This document shows positions 35,476 to 46,956 of a DNA stretch of 64,000 bases, in pieces (position 1 is the first letter of the stretch; the number at the start of each line of letters is the position of its first letter). Below the pieces are notes generated by a model. It saw only the letters and a list, made by a program, of their open reading frames with translations, searched no databases and was not told the DNA's origin. The DNA comes from Parietaria judaica (taxonomy: Eukaryota > Streptophyta > Magnoliopsida > Rosales > Urticaceae). The stretch spans positions 15,514,606-15,578,605 of the forward strand of contig OX940865.1 of assembly GCA_954871525.1 (NCBI GenBank), written 5' to 3'. A program made the translations under genes and the position numbers.

Positions 35476-38400
35476 GTCAGTTGGCTGTCCATTAATGTAC
35501 ATATATAGAGTTATAGACTTTGAAAAGCTTCATATATCTCTTTTAATTATTACAGATTTTGTACTTATATAAGACATAATTTTCATTTTTGTTTTGTTAT
35601 AATATATTAAATATATAAACACATATCATTAGCCGACCAAAGTTAAACTAATGAGTGTGTACTTCAAAAAGTAGGGATTGGTTTAGTGGCCCAAATAGTG
35701 TTTTCACGTTTCTTAAGCATAATGACAAGAAATAATTAGTTGAAAGAAATATTCCATACATGAATAGTATGATAGATTTGGAACTTGGAAGATTTGAGAA
35801 AGTTGTGGAAAATACTTTCTTATATGAAAGAAAAATGAGCTTGCTAATTTGCATGTGATCATGGAAATTACTTGGAAACAGACAATAGTGTATCTATTTA
35901 TCTGATATTAATCTGTAATCCCGTAATTGAAGTTAATTATTATATTTGGGAAATCATATTTGTAGTATATACACACCCACAAATGTTAATTTATTTTATT
36001 AATTGTTCCCCTAAATTATTTTTTCTAGCATAATTTTTTTATAAAATTTTAGTTCAATTATCTATAATTTTATTAATATTTAAATATAATCCCTTCAAGT
36101 ATAAATTTTTAAAAGATAAAAAATTAAATTAAATAATTCCGTGTCGGCATTTACATACAATATATAGTACCTCTCTTAGGTATTTATATTTTGAAGTCAT
36201 CTTTATAATAATGATGACAATAATGTTTAGTTTTCATGGACTATAAGCTATATAATATATAGGATAATTGCACTAAAAGTATATAGATATTAATCGTGAT
36301 TGAGGCTTTGAAGGTTCAAATAAAAAATAATAGTAAAAACATCCAGAGTCAATAAATTTGTAATATATTTTTTTGTCTATTTTTATGTAGAATTCAAATT
36401 AGAGAAGATGAGACATAAATGTATATTTTGAGATATGATTTAATAACAATATGATAAAAAAAAATATCAACGACTGTAAAAAAACTGTATGTCGATTTTG
36501 AATATTTTTTTTATTATTATTTTCCTTGTAGACTTTTGCTATTTCAACTGGTATATATAGACTCTACCAGTAACTTCACACGCACAAAAAGAAGCACGTG
36601 TAATTTATTACAAAGTTTGTAGTTTGTAGATATTGTACTTCGATTTTTTACTTTTACAGGGTCATTATAGGAAAATTAATGATAAAATATGCTCTTTTTA
36701 TTTTACTATATATCAAGTACGCGTGGATGAAAATACGTAAATATTTCTTACTCTACTACGTGTTTTCGCCCTGATGAACAAAAGTTTCAAACATAAAAGA
36801 CTACGCCCCAAAATACTCCTGTCCTCCCCATTTCACGTTGAAGGATATTGAGAAAAAAAAAATCTTACTTAAAAACTCTGTAATAAATTTTATGTATCTT
36901 CCTGTGATCTTCTATTGGGCTCGATCAATTCTCTCATTTCTAACCGTATAAAAACCAATTCCCACCTCAAACAAATACAAATGTTGGGCGTCGCAGACAC
37001 TCTCTCTGCCCTTCACATGCTCTTCTCTTTCAGGAACAAACACCAGGTACAACGTCTTTACCACGAGCATTGCTCGGGGAAGGCACGCTTGCACGAAGAA
37101 TCTCCAAAGCGTCGTCGGATCTATGCCTTTCTGAGTCTAGACTCAGGATTGGTGTGTTCTCTGACGGGACAAAGTATATGCCGCTTAGGAGCGGAGGAAA
37201 TAAATAGTCTAATATATCTGACCACCACGCGGTCATCGTGTCCGGCCCATAATCGAAGGTCTACGGTAGACCGATTCTGTAGAAAAATGTGGGAAAAGTG
37301 ATTTTCATTCATGAAAAAAGGTGGTATTTACACCAATGTACAAACACAAATAATAGAGGCAAAAGTACCACATATTCTACAGATTCTTATGTTGATTATT
37401 TTTTAATTTCCATCAACAATATAATAAAAGATATAATATACGCTAATGTTTTCTAATTAACCTAAGAATTACTTGATATTTACTCAATAGATAGATAAAT
37501 TTGACATATACTGTCACAGTACACATACGTTCAAACACTGTGCATGACTGCACGTACATAGTCTAATTTTCCACGCATGCATTGTTCATATAATATATTG
37601 GGTTACACTGTATTAAGTCAGTACTATACACGTGTATATATAATCATATATATATATATATAAATTAATAGGCATGTTTATACATATAATATATAATATA
37701 TTATCTCCAAATTTGTTTGGATTAGTGATAATTTTACTATAAAACTTTTTTTGAGATTTTAGGTTCAATAATTTGAAACACATAAATTACGCATGTGTCA
37801 TATAATATTAATCAATATACTGCATGCGACCAATAATACTAATTATTTTTACTGTGAATATATATTTATAATTCGAGTACATGTAATTTTAACTAATACA
37901 ATGCCATCTCATTAATATATGTATATACACACCCATCTCATTAATATATGTATATACACACGCGTTAGTGCTGTAAATGTAGTGGCGGGTGACACAGCGA
38001 ATATATAGTAGCGTGATAAGTAAATTGATTGGACCGATACAATGAATATCAATCCAGTTACTATATATTAATTCTGTAAATGGCTATAGGAGTAATTTTA
38101 TCTCAAAAATTCGGGATTAGGTTTTGTTTAAAAAGCAGCACATTATATACACTTTTATAGTTTCAATCTAAATCGTTAGATGAAGAATTTGAACCGTTAT
38201 ATATATATATATATATATATATATTATCTATAGATAATACAATAAGTAAAAGAAAAACCAATTAAACAAAAAATCTTACAAAAAATATATGAGCTTATTT
38301 TTAAATTGAATTTACAGTATATAGATCATTCATATCATTTGTAATAAAAAGCGTAATGAAACCTAAAAAAAGCTTTGACTTATTTCTATAAATATGTATG

Positions 38401-39074
38401 CATCTCACCAGTCACCACCCACATGATGAACTAAGGCATCAAATTCCAATGTCGATCGAGCCGCCTCCACCTATGGCCAAGTTTCATGGGTCCCCATTAA
38501 TTGTTTCCAGAAGATCGAGCCTATATATATATATGTCCCATAGAAGAAAAAAATACATCCAAATACAATACATTAACGTACTTGGCATTTTGTTGAAGCA
38601 CATGGGAATATGAAAGTACAAGTTGTCTAGTGAATGACTTGGACATCTTAATAACCCTGATATTATATATATACACATAATATGTATATATATCTCAAAA
38701 TCAAACCCTAATCCCAGCCTTTTAAAGTTAGAACTTACAACTAGAGTATGCATACATGTAAAATTATTTATAGAAATATTTGTGGCAAAAGTTACTAAAT
38801 ATCTATCTTTTGGCCGGTGTATCCTCATTATTTTTTTCGGAAAGAAGTATTAGTTTGCTACGAAAATAGTATTGCCACACATCTCTATTCAACGGCTATG
38901 TGCAAGTAAGATCTGTCGGACAAGTTATCAATCAAATTAATCTATTTATCTATGTTATCGCGACACCATTATATTCCGTAACAGAGCATATGCCTTTTTT
39001 TATTAAAGAAAGAAAAGAACAGTACTCCAATTCTAAACACAAATAACTTAGGTCTTTATAAAACATTATCTAGT
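35476..39074. other. Intergenic AT-rich region with one exon-like island
   Basis: AT-rich throughout, with (AT)n near 37645-37661 and 38200-38222. An exon-like GC-richer block at 37034-37198 is listed separately. At about 37904-37961 a roughly 29 bp phrase beginning CCATCTCATTAATATATG is duplicated in tandem. No confident gene. Confidence 0.5.
37034..37198 (+). other. Exon-like block of unknown identity
   Basis: A strong acceptor-like sequence, TGCTCTTCTCTTTCAG, ends at 37033. It is followed by 55 open codons in one frame, ending at TAG 37196-37198, that include LPRALLGEGTLARRIS and LRIGVFSDGTKYMPL. GC content is higher than the surroundings. Other frames, including a longer one starting at 36915, are open too. 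I do not recognise the peptide. It may be a gene scrap carried by a transposon. Confidence 0.2.
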
Positions 39075-39790
39075 TGTTGGTGCGAAAAATTGATCAAATA
39101 TTATAGCAGCCTAAGTCTTGATGTTGGGCCGGGTCCATTGCCGTTTGACAGTCAAACTGGGAATTAAAGCTTGATTCTACGTTCTTTAAAAAACGTGAGC
39201 TTTAGAGAGGTACAGAGGAAGGGGGTCCTCTGTAAACCACTCTGACGCTCAATATTATTAGAGTATTTAAGTCGAGAAGTATATAAAACAGGAAAACATA
39301 AGTTTTTGTGTTTGAAAGAATGTGCTAAACGAAGAGAATAATCTTCCTTATTTATAGGACCGTTTTGAAGTTATTCAAAGCTTTGGAATTTTTTGTTTTA
39401 ATATTTTTTTTATGCCATTTTTATGCTTACGGGACGCCTCATGCGTCCAGGCATCTCTGGTCGTCTCTATGCATTTCAGGCGATCGCAAAAGCTTAATAG
39501 CATCCATGAGTATCGACGGGTATCAATCAGCCTCCACGGAGCTCATAGGGGCCATGTGATTATAGACATTTAAATTACCATTCTTTTTTTTTAATGTCCG
39601 TGGATGTGTTTTCTTGCCCTTTTAATGCGTTTTCTCGGGATAAAACCATATGCTATTTTTGCATCCGTCAGGCGTGTCAGTTCAATACATAGCCTCCGGG
39701 GCATGTTTTTTTGGTTGGGGTTTAATTAGTCAAGTAAGGAAAAATAATATTTTCCTATTGAATTAATTTTTTTTAATAAGTCCCGAAAGT
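39075..39790 (+). mobile_element. LTR-like dispersed repeat, copy 1
   Basis: Begins TGTTGGTGCGAAAAATTGAT, then GCCTAAGTCTTGATGTTGGG and GCCGGGTCC. It shares these and further phrases (CTTGA/GACGGTCAAA, ACGCTCAA-ATTA, GTATTTAAGT) in the same order and orientation with the block starting at 50997. The TGTT start and GGGCCGGGCC motif suit a long terminal repeat. The right border and target duplication are not resolved. An (AT)n run follows at 39797-39820. Confidence 0.4.
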
Positions 39791-39791
39791 C

Positions 39792-39831
<40 letters not shown>

Positions 39832-40809
39832 AGAACGAAAGATGTGCATATACACTGTGTTATACATGAAATGAAATCTAATTTCAGCCACATGATAATA
39901 TACATACGTAAGAAATCATATTATTGATTACGAATATTTTAGGATGTGATAAGTGAAAGAGACGGGCATTAAATAATAGGAACAAAGGTCCAAGCATGCT
40001 TAAGATATATATATATGTACCATTTCTATACACAAAATCCACTCAACAAACAAAATTTGTGTCATTTTCCAAGTTTCCAAATTTAATTCGTAATGTAATA
40101 TGTTGCAATATGGACCGACCATATTCCCACCGGCCGTGGCCGAAGTTTATTTTTCTCTTAACATATTGAAAATATCTTTTGTTTTTCTCTCTTAATTATA
40201 TCAACCACATAACATTGAAATATTTAATATACTTTTCCAAGATATTAGCTACACATAGCAATTACGTGAGGATAATATTATGCAAGATTCTCTAGTTCCG
40301 TTAGTTATATACTTGTGTTGTTATTTATGTGTTTATTTTTCACCTAATTATTTGTTTATTTTTAGTTCAATAGTTATTTATCAGGATAATTAAAATAAAA
40401 ATATTCAAGCTGTTCAAATTCGTTTTGTGATGGCAAAGTACTCAAACAATATAAAAGTGTGCGATCATACTATTGCGGCTAACTGTCGTCTCTTCATTAC
40501 GATTCCGCCATGTGCTAACTCCTCTCATAGTTTTCACTCAAGTGTATACTTAATAGATATGAGTCAAAACAGACTACAACGTTTAGTTGAAAAGACGATA
40601 ATATGATTACATTTTGTAGTCGTTCACACTTTTATGTAGCTATAAAAGTAATAACTAGGTACAATATGTAATTCCAGCCATTAAAACTTTTTTTTTAAAT
40701 AAGTCTTATTAAATCCAAATCCCTCCGAGTCTCTCGAACAAGTGCAAGAGATAATAATATGTACTTTGCATCCTGATTATATCTCTTTCAATATGGGGTA
40801 TTTGTAATT

Positions 40810-42041
40810 GGGATAATAGCGGCTAAAGTAGCCAAACTTTCAGGATTTGTATCGATAAAGGTCCAAACTGGATTTATAGCGGCTAAAGTAGCCAAAATTC
40901 GGTCAATCTGTGGCAAGCACTAATTCCCTCCAGTCAAACTTAACATCCGTTAGTCTATCGCCACGTCACTTACACGTTATATCAAACTTTGGGTATTTAT
41001 GCCGTGATAAAACCAAAGTTTGGGTATTTATGCCGCGATAAACCATTTTATATATTTTTCGCTTGTTCACGTCATATAAATAAAAGTTAAAGTATTATAG
41101 TTTTGGGAGGACTCGAACTCATCACTTTCCCCCTCATAAAAGAACAATATAATCATCAAACCACATTCACTTAGCATTATATCTTGACAAAAAAAGAAAA
41201 AATAATATACATAGAAACTTATTGAAAAGTGATCATAGTAATAGAAACATATGTATTTTTCGCACCGAGTTTGGGTTGACTAATTTGGAACGGGGAGAGT
41301 TGATTTTTTCGGACCGGGGTCAAGTTGACTTTTTTTAGAACGGGGTTGAGTTGAATTTTTTGGACAGTGGTCAAGTTGAATTTTTTGTACCGGATTCATG
41401 TTGACTTTGTCGGTACGAGTTCGGGTTGCCTTTTTCAGAAACGGGTCGAGTTAACTTTTTGAAACAGGGTCGGGTTAACTTTTTCAACCTGAATCCGGTA
41501 CAAAATATTCAACCCGACCAAATTTTGTAAAAGTCAACCCATGGGTCTGAAAAAGTCAACCTGACCCGTTCCAAAAAAGTCAACTCAATCTTGGCCCGAA
41601 AGGTCAACCCAACCCCTTTCCTAATAAGTCAATCCGAAACCGCGCGAAAAAAACATATGTTTCTATTATTATGCCACTTATTAATAAGTTTCTATTTATA
41701 TTCTTATTTTTGTCAAGATTTACGTGAGGTGAATGTGTTTAGTGGTTATGCTGCTCTTATATGTGGGGGAAGTGATGAGTTCGATTCATACCAAAGCCAT
41801 AATATTTTAACCTTTATCGCGGCATAAATACCCAAACTTTGGTTTTATCACGGCATAAATACCCAAAGTTTGCCACGTGTAAGTGACGTGGCGATAGACT
41901 AACGGATGTTAAGTTTGACTGGACGGAATAAGTGCTTGCCACAGATTGACCGAGTTTGGCTACTTTAGCCGCTATAAATCCGGTTTGGACCTTTATCGAC
42001 ACAAATTATGAAAGTTTGGCTACTTTAGCCGCTATTATTAC
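40810..42041. mobile_element. Mutator-like fold-back element with 9 bp target duplication
   Basis: TTTGTAATT flanks the element exactly (40801-40809 and 42042-42050). The arms, about 270 bp each, are inverted copies beginning ATAATAGCGGCTAAAGTAGC. They contain CTAACATCCGTTAGTC-type and TTTGGGTATTTATGCC phrases. The inverted pairing continues inward, where GAGTTCGAGTCC-like tRNA-type motifs face each other (near 41111 and 41776). The centre (about 41265-41640) is a minisatellite of roughly 34 bp units, GGGTTGACTTTTT plus a GGACCGG-like spacer, that switches orientation near 41490. No transposase is present. A 9 bp duplication with long inverted arms fits Mutator-like fold-back elements. Confidence 0.8.
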
Positions 42042-42903
42042 TTTGTAATTTGCTAATTTGAAAACTGGTCGTGACTCAATAGGTGATTATAATATGGTAG
42101 GGTGCAAAAGAATTGTAGAATTACATTGCATGAAAATTAATGGGCCCAATGGATAAATAAGTAAATAAAAAAACAATCGCAAGGTGTATTATTTCTATCA
42201 GGTCACGATGAGACTCTAAGTTACAAGTCAAGTAAATATTAATACTATAACATGTATTTTTTTAATGGTAGGAAACGAATATCTCAGGAGTTGTGTTTGT
42301 GTCTCTATATTGCTTGCGTATTTAATTTATCTTATGTTTCCAAATAATCTGAGCATGGCAACTAGGGTTTTTATTTAGTTTTTTTGTATACGGTTTCGCC
42401 GGACTCTTTTAAATGCCTAATTATTTAATCAAGATATTTATGGCAAAAAATACTTATAAATATCAGGTGAATGCGACTTCTTTTGTTGTTGCACTGTTGA
42501 ATATTGACTCTCAGAAACCAGGGTGTGACAATTAATCACACATATAATCCACAGAGCTAGCCTGAAAACTAGGATATCAAGAACAAAGTATAAAAGATAT
42601 GTAACAATTTTTTGCGGAAAAAAAAAAATCGATATGTGAAGATGAGACATATTTCACTTTTTTTTATTAACATATAGTATCAATGCGCTTATTAGTAAAG
42701 TTCCTGTTATTTATATTTTTGACAACATTCAGATTAATATACACTATGAAAAAAGTAAAATATGTCGTAACTTTCACTTAACACATATTTTTCCAAATAT
42801 CCGTTCCAAAATAAATAAACTTCAAATGCCTTTTTTTTTTTTTTATCAATCTAAATCCATTGTGTTATACCTAAATATACCATTTAATCAACAAGAGTAT
42901 TAG

Positions 42904-43232
42904 CAGAGCCGGCCCAATATTTTCAGGGGCTTTGGGCGAAAAGTTAAAAGGAGGCCTTTTTTAATTTTTTAATAATAATATACTTACACAACGTACTATG
43001 CTTAAATACAAATATTTATTGTTGCTCCACGAAATATATCTTTTTTCTTGATTTTTCTAGTAAGTATGTTATTGTTCTTAATCTTTCAAGTTGCATTACT
43101 TACAACATAAACAAGGAGGCCTCTTTCATCTGATCATATAAGCATTCTTCTAAATTATATAATATTTGGGGCCTTTAAATATTGGGGGCCTTGGGCGGTC
43201 ACCCAACTCGCTCACCTATCGGGCCGGCTCTG
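42904..43232. mobile_element. Non-autonomous hAT element, 329 bp, perfect 8 bp target duplication
   Basis: AGTATTAG flanks both sides (42896-42903 and 43233-43240). Termini are CAGAGCCGGCCC and GGGCCGGCTCTG, a perfect inverted repeat. The interior includes GGGCTTTGGGCG and GGCCTTGGGCGGTC near the two ends and an AT-rich centre. A second copy lies at 56910-57216. Length, terminal CAG and the 8 bp duplication identify the hAT superfamily. Confidence 0.88.
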
Positions 43233-43240
43233 AGTATTAG

Positions 43241-44395
43241 ATAGGTATATATATATATAATATATAAAATAAAATAGTTTCAACAATATGCACCAATATG
43301 GACATGTATGTAGCATTAATAAAGTTGAACTAATTAATGTGCGAAGGCTATTTATAACCTTATGAATATGATGCAAACTAGCTGGAAAAAGAGACTTTAT
43401 GCAAAGCTATCATTATCATCAATATGATGTGAAGATATATAGTAGAGCTTCTGTAATAAGTGGGACCTAGAGCGGAAACATATGGGGTAATAAGTAGTTG
43501 GTTCTTTGTTGACAATTTAAGCAATTATATTGATTCAACAACTTCAATAATAATTTTATTCCTCTATTTAATTTGTTGCTCTAGTTTTCTCAGGTCCATT
43601 AACATGTATAATAAACTTTTCTAAAGTGTCTGTTTGTTTAATTCCTTGGCTTGTGCCTTCGTAACAAGTAAATTGGTCGTAACATGTAATTCTGAAATTA
43701 TGTAATGCCAATCAAGTGGTATTTTTTTTCATAATAAAACCCGATAGCAATAACCAAAGAAAATGCTTAAACTTCATATTTTTGCACTTAATGTAAGTAT
43801 GATAACTATATCCATAGTATAAACTTCAAAACAGTAGATAATCTAAATTATGTTGTTGCAGTTTTCCACTATACCTAAGTTTGTAACATAATTTACTATC
43901 ACTAGTTAAACAACAACATTATCTTAGACATTTGATGTTTACTTTAAAGGAAACAATTTCATTGCTGGTGATAATAGCTTTCAATAATAAAAAAAATACA
44001 ATAGAACTACTTAATTTATTAATTATTTTTCACATAAAAGCGCGGTGTCGGTCCACCCTAACCTTCTAATTGTGCAAATGTCATGTATACTTCAATGTTT
44101 TATCTTTGACTTGCTAAACTGTTCACTAAGGTTCTAACACAACTCCATAGTTTATTACTGGATATAATCATATTATTTTTAAGATAATAAACTTAACTAT
44201 CCTTCTTCTCAGTTAGATCAAAGTGGTATTCTATATCCTTCCATTGTTTGTCGTTTTTCATTCTAATTTTTTTAAGATCTTTGGTTTATCCTTATCTTAA
44301 AGTCTAAATTTATTTTCGGGGATTAATGCACCAAGTCTTTTGGCTGTACTTTTCTAACATATAAATAGAGGTCTTTATATATATATAAAAAAAAA
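43241..44395. other. AT-rich intergenic DNA, no gene seen
   Basis: Only short (AT)n tracts and low-complexity sequence are visible. No coding region, RNA gene or clear repeat was recognised. Confidence 0.5.
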
Positions 44396-45087
44396 TGTGT
44401 TAAGAATTGCACCCAACAACTCAGCACCAAGATTAACAAACGAACACAATTGCAGAATCACGACACGATTGATGAACCCGACCAACGCGACTTTATTGAT
44501 CTTCACAAGTATAATCGGTTACAAATGATTCGTATACACCCTAGATACAATCTTCCCGACTATCCTAGCCAAACACCGTTGCTCGCAGCCCTCCGATGAG
44601 CTACCCGGATCCACGGAATCACCTCCACAGTGTAGACTTCCACACCGGTACGCCAGAGCCACTCCGATCAACCAGACACCGCCGACGACCAATATCCTTC
44701 ACCGACTCTGTGTCGAGGCTCCGATCGGATTCCCAAGAAGACACTCCGCTTCTCTCCGTCGTTACCGAGTTCTTCTCGTCACTGCCTGCCGGCGTACGCC
44801 TTCGTCTCCACCGTTGGAATCGTCGGAGCTTTTCTGTCTCTCAAGAAAGATTCCTTCTTCTCTCTGTGGTTTCTCTTTGAAGATTTCTTTGTGTTTGTGC
44901 GTATTGTGAACAATTAATCCTCGTTGATACTCTCCTGAGTATTTATAGAGGTTCCTCAGTAATGCCGCGTTGATTAAGTCACCGAGCGTTGACTGAAAGT
45001 CAAACTCAGGCTGACTGGAGAAACGGTTAAGCGGCTGTGACTCACACTTGCTCGTCACCGACGGGTGACCAACAAAAAGAATACACA
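44396..45087 (-). mobile_element. Probable Copia-type solo LTR in reverse orientation
   Basis: Read on the - strand there is a TATAAATA box (44947-44940), then a GC-richer transcribed-leader-like segment. A polyadenylation signal AATAAA (44495-44490 region) follows, and the end is GGGTGCAATTCTTAACACA. The + strand start TGTGTTAAG and the end CACA near 45087 give TG..CA borders. No primer-binding site follows the 3' end, which suggests a solo LTR. The right border and the A-rich flanking duplication are uncertain. Open frames inside (44596-44880 +, 44762-45088 -) are explained by the GC-rich leader. Confidence 0.45.
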
Positions 45088-45394
45088 AAACAAATAAAAA
45101 TCATATCTTTGTTCTCTCACTAGTGTGGAAAGGCATAAGGTACCACAATCTCGATCAACGATTGTCTCCGACGTAAAAAAACGTTGCATATACAATGACT
45201 TTTTAAAACATATATTTATATAACAAACTAATAAAATTGAAGAGATCTAAAACAATATAGGTGGCAATTTGTACTTATAGGTGAAAATTTTGTACTAAGA
45301 TTTTCTTACAATCACTTCCTAAGAATGGTTATAAGTTCTATTAAGCATTGGGTTCTCGTCATAAGTTCTAAAATTACTGAAATTCAACATCGTA

Positions 45395-45980
45395 GTGAAA
45401 AATAACGATTGTGTTCTAAGAAATATGGAAATTCCAATTATTGACATTAGAAAGAAAAAAGTTCAAATAGTGAGATGGACTAAACCAAGACAAGGTAGAT
45501 TTAAACTCAATGCTGACGGGAGCAGTCTTGGTAACCTGGGGCCGGCTGGCGGAAGTGGTATTCTCCGTGATGACAAAGGTAAGTTCATTTTTGGCTTTCC
45601 AAAATCTTTTGGAACTTGCTCAAATAACGAAGCTGAATTAAGAGCGGTTATCGAAGGGTAAATGTTTGTAAGCAAATAGGTTATAAGGGTATTGACATTG
45701 AATACGACTCGAGAATTGTGGTAGGCTGGCTTACTTCTGGTATTTGCAATGTTTGGTATCTTTGGGATTTTTGGGAACAATTAAATATGTTATTACACGG
45801 TTCAAATTACTCGATACATCACCTCTATAGATAAGGGAATCAAGTGGCAGATGCGTTATCTCGTTTGGGAGCAAATAGTAGGGATGAGTTTTTCACAGAT
45901 TCTAATTAGCTTCCTAGCAATATTAAAGGTTTGTTTAGGTTAGACAAAATGAACATTGCGTATATTAGGCAAGTATAATG
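45395..45980 (+). pseudogene. Decayed RNase H-like domain from a retroelement
   Basis: The first frame (45395-45661) encodes a WTKPRQGRFKLNADGSSLGN segment and then NEAELRAVIEG, the first half of an RVT_3-type RNase H fold. A +1 shift near 45661 moves it to a frame reading GYKGIDIEYDSRIVVGWL. A TAA then replaces the expected Glu just before GNQVADALSRLG, and a TAG follows at about 45907. The four acidic residues expected at the active site (DGSS, NEAEL, DSR, VADAL) are all still legible. Such domains occur in plant LINE-derived proteins. It is non-functional as it stands. Confidence 0.75.
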
Positions 45981-46191
45981 TTGGTGTTTCGTTATCGGTT
46001 CTTACTATTTTGTTTATTGTGATTGTCTTGTTATTGGGGATGCTTTCAATGCAAAAAATTTGTTAGCTCCACATACATATCGATGTAACCACGGTTTTCC
46101 TCCGTCATACGTGAGGGCTCTATGAATAAAATCGAGACGGAGACACTATATGAGTGTTCTTCGGCTATTTGACCAAAAAAAAAAAGAATGG

Positions 46192-46956
46192 TTAATCTAC
46201 ATAGATATGAATGGCCCGGTGCGGACACCAAACCACATAGGGGCGAAGGAGAATTTTTGACTCGTTGACAATGCCGCAATCCGCCAACGTGTGGTGGTTC
46301 TCGTGGGTTCTCGCGGCAAAGATGAGCGCCTGGTTGGCCGGAGGAATCTTTTGTATGCGCTGGAGTATGGCCTTCAAGTCCATAATCGTGTCCGAGCTCT
46401 TCATCTCTAAATTGATCACTAATCTGCAATTACTCACGACGATTTGAATAGATCCACGGGGACAAACCTCAAGGTCGAGAGTGCTGCCTTCCTGGATTCC
46501 GTAATGCGCCAGTCTCTCGCGGCCCAGGATTGGGCTTCCTGCGAAGACGAGCCTCTGCTGGGCCACGGGAATCTCAAACCTTTCCTGGATCATGGCCTTC
46601 AAGCTGGAGATAGAGCCGGAACTCTCGACCTCGAGCGAGATTCTCTTGCCCGTTAGGCTTTTGACGAAGATCTCGATAGTTTCACGAGGAAGTAAATTAA
46701 GGTCGAATCTGAGCCTCGGGTGGTTCTTGAGGAAGATTTTCATAGTTTCACGGGGAAGCTCAAGGTCCAAAGTGCTGTCGGGGAGGATGCCGCATTCCTC
46801 TAGAGTATAGCCGTCTTCGAGAGGTTCTCCGGCGAGGGTGAGACTGTGCAGGTCTTGGATCTTCGTCTACACGTCATCGATGGTGTCGGAACTCTCCACC
46901 TCCAGCTTGATCAAGCCGGTTAGGGTTTCGCCAAAAAATTGCGTTTTTGGTGACAT
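46192..46956 (-). pseudogene. Degenerate tandem ubiquitin-like gene, at least three repeats
   Basis: An ATG at 46956-46954 opens repeat 1, FFGETLTGLIKLEVESSDTI. TAG at 46869-46867 then stands where ubiquitin-like proteins have Lys (DDV-stop-TKIQDL). Past the stop the same frame resumes with LAGEPLEDGYTLEECGI, but the middle of this repeat is shortened. From ATG 46743 to the stop at 46192 the frame is open for 183 codons. Repeat 2 has IFVKSLTGKRISLEVESS and QQRLVFAGS; repeat 3 has IQIVVSNCRLVINLEMKSS and ANQALIFAA. A stub, IHIYVD, begins a fourth. No Gly-Gly ends any repeat, so processing to free ubiquitin is not expected. Either a truncated product from 46743 is made or the locus is a pseudogene; I favour the latter. 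Confidence 0.7.

Noticed and set aside
36915..37301. 128-codon + strand frame
   Set aside because: No recognisable domain and competing open frames. A shorter exon-like frame in the same place is equally likely, so only the island is noted.
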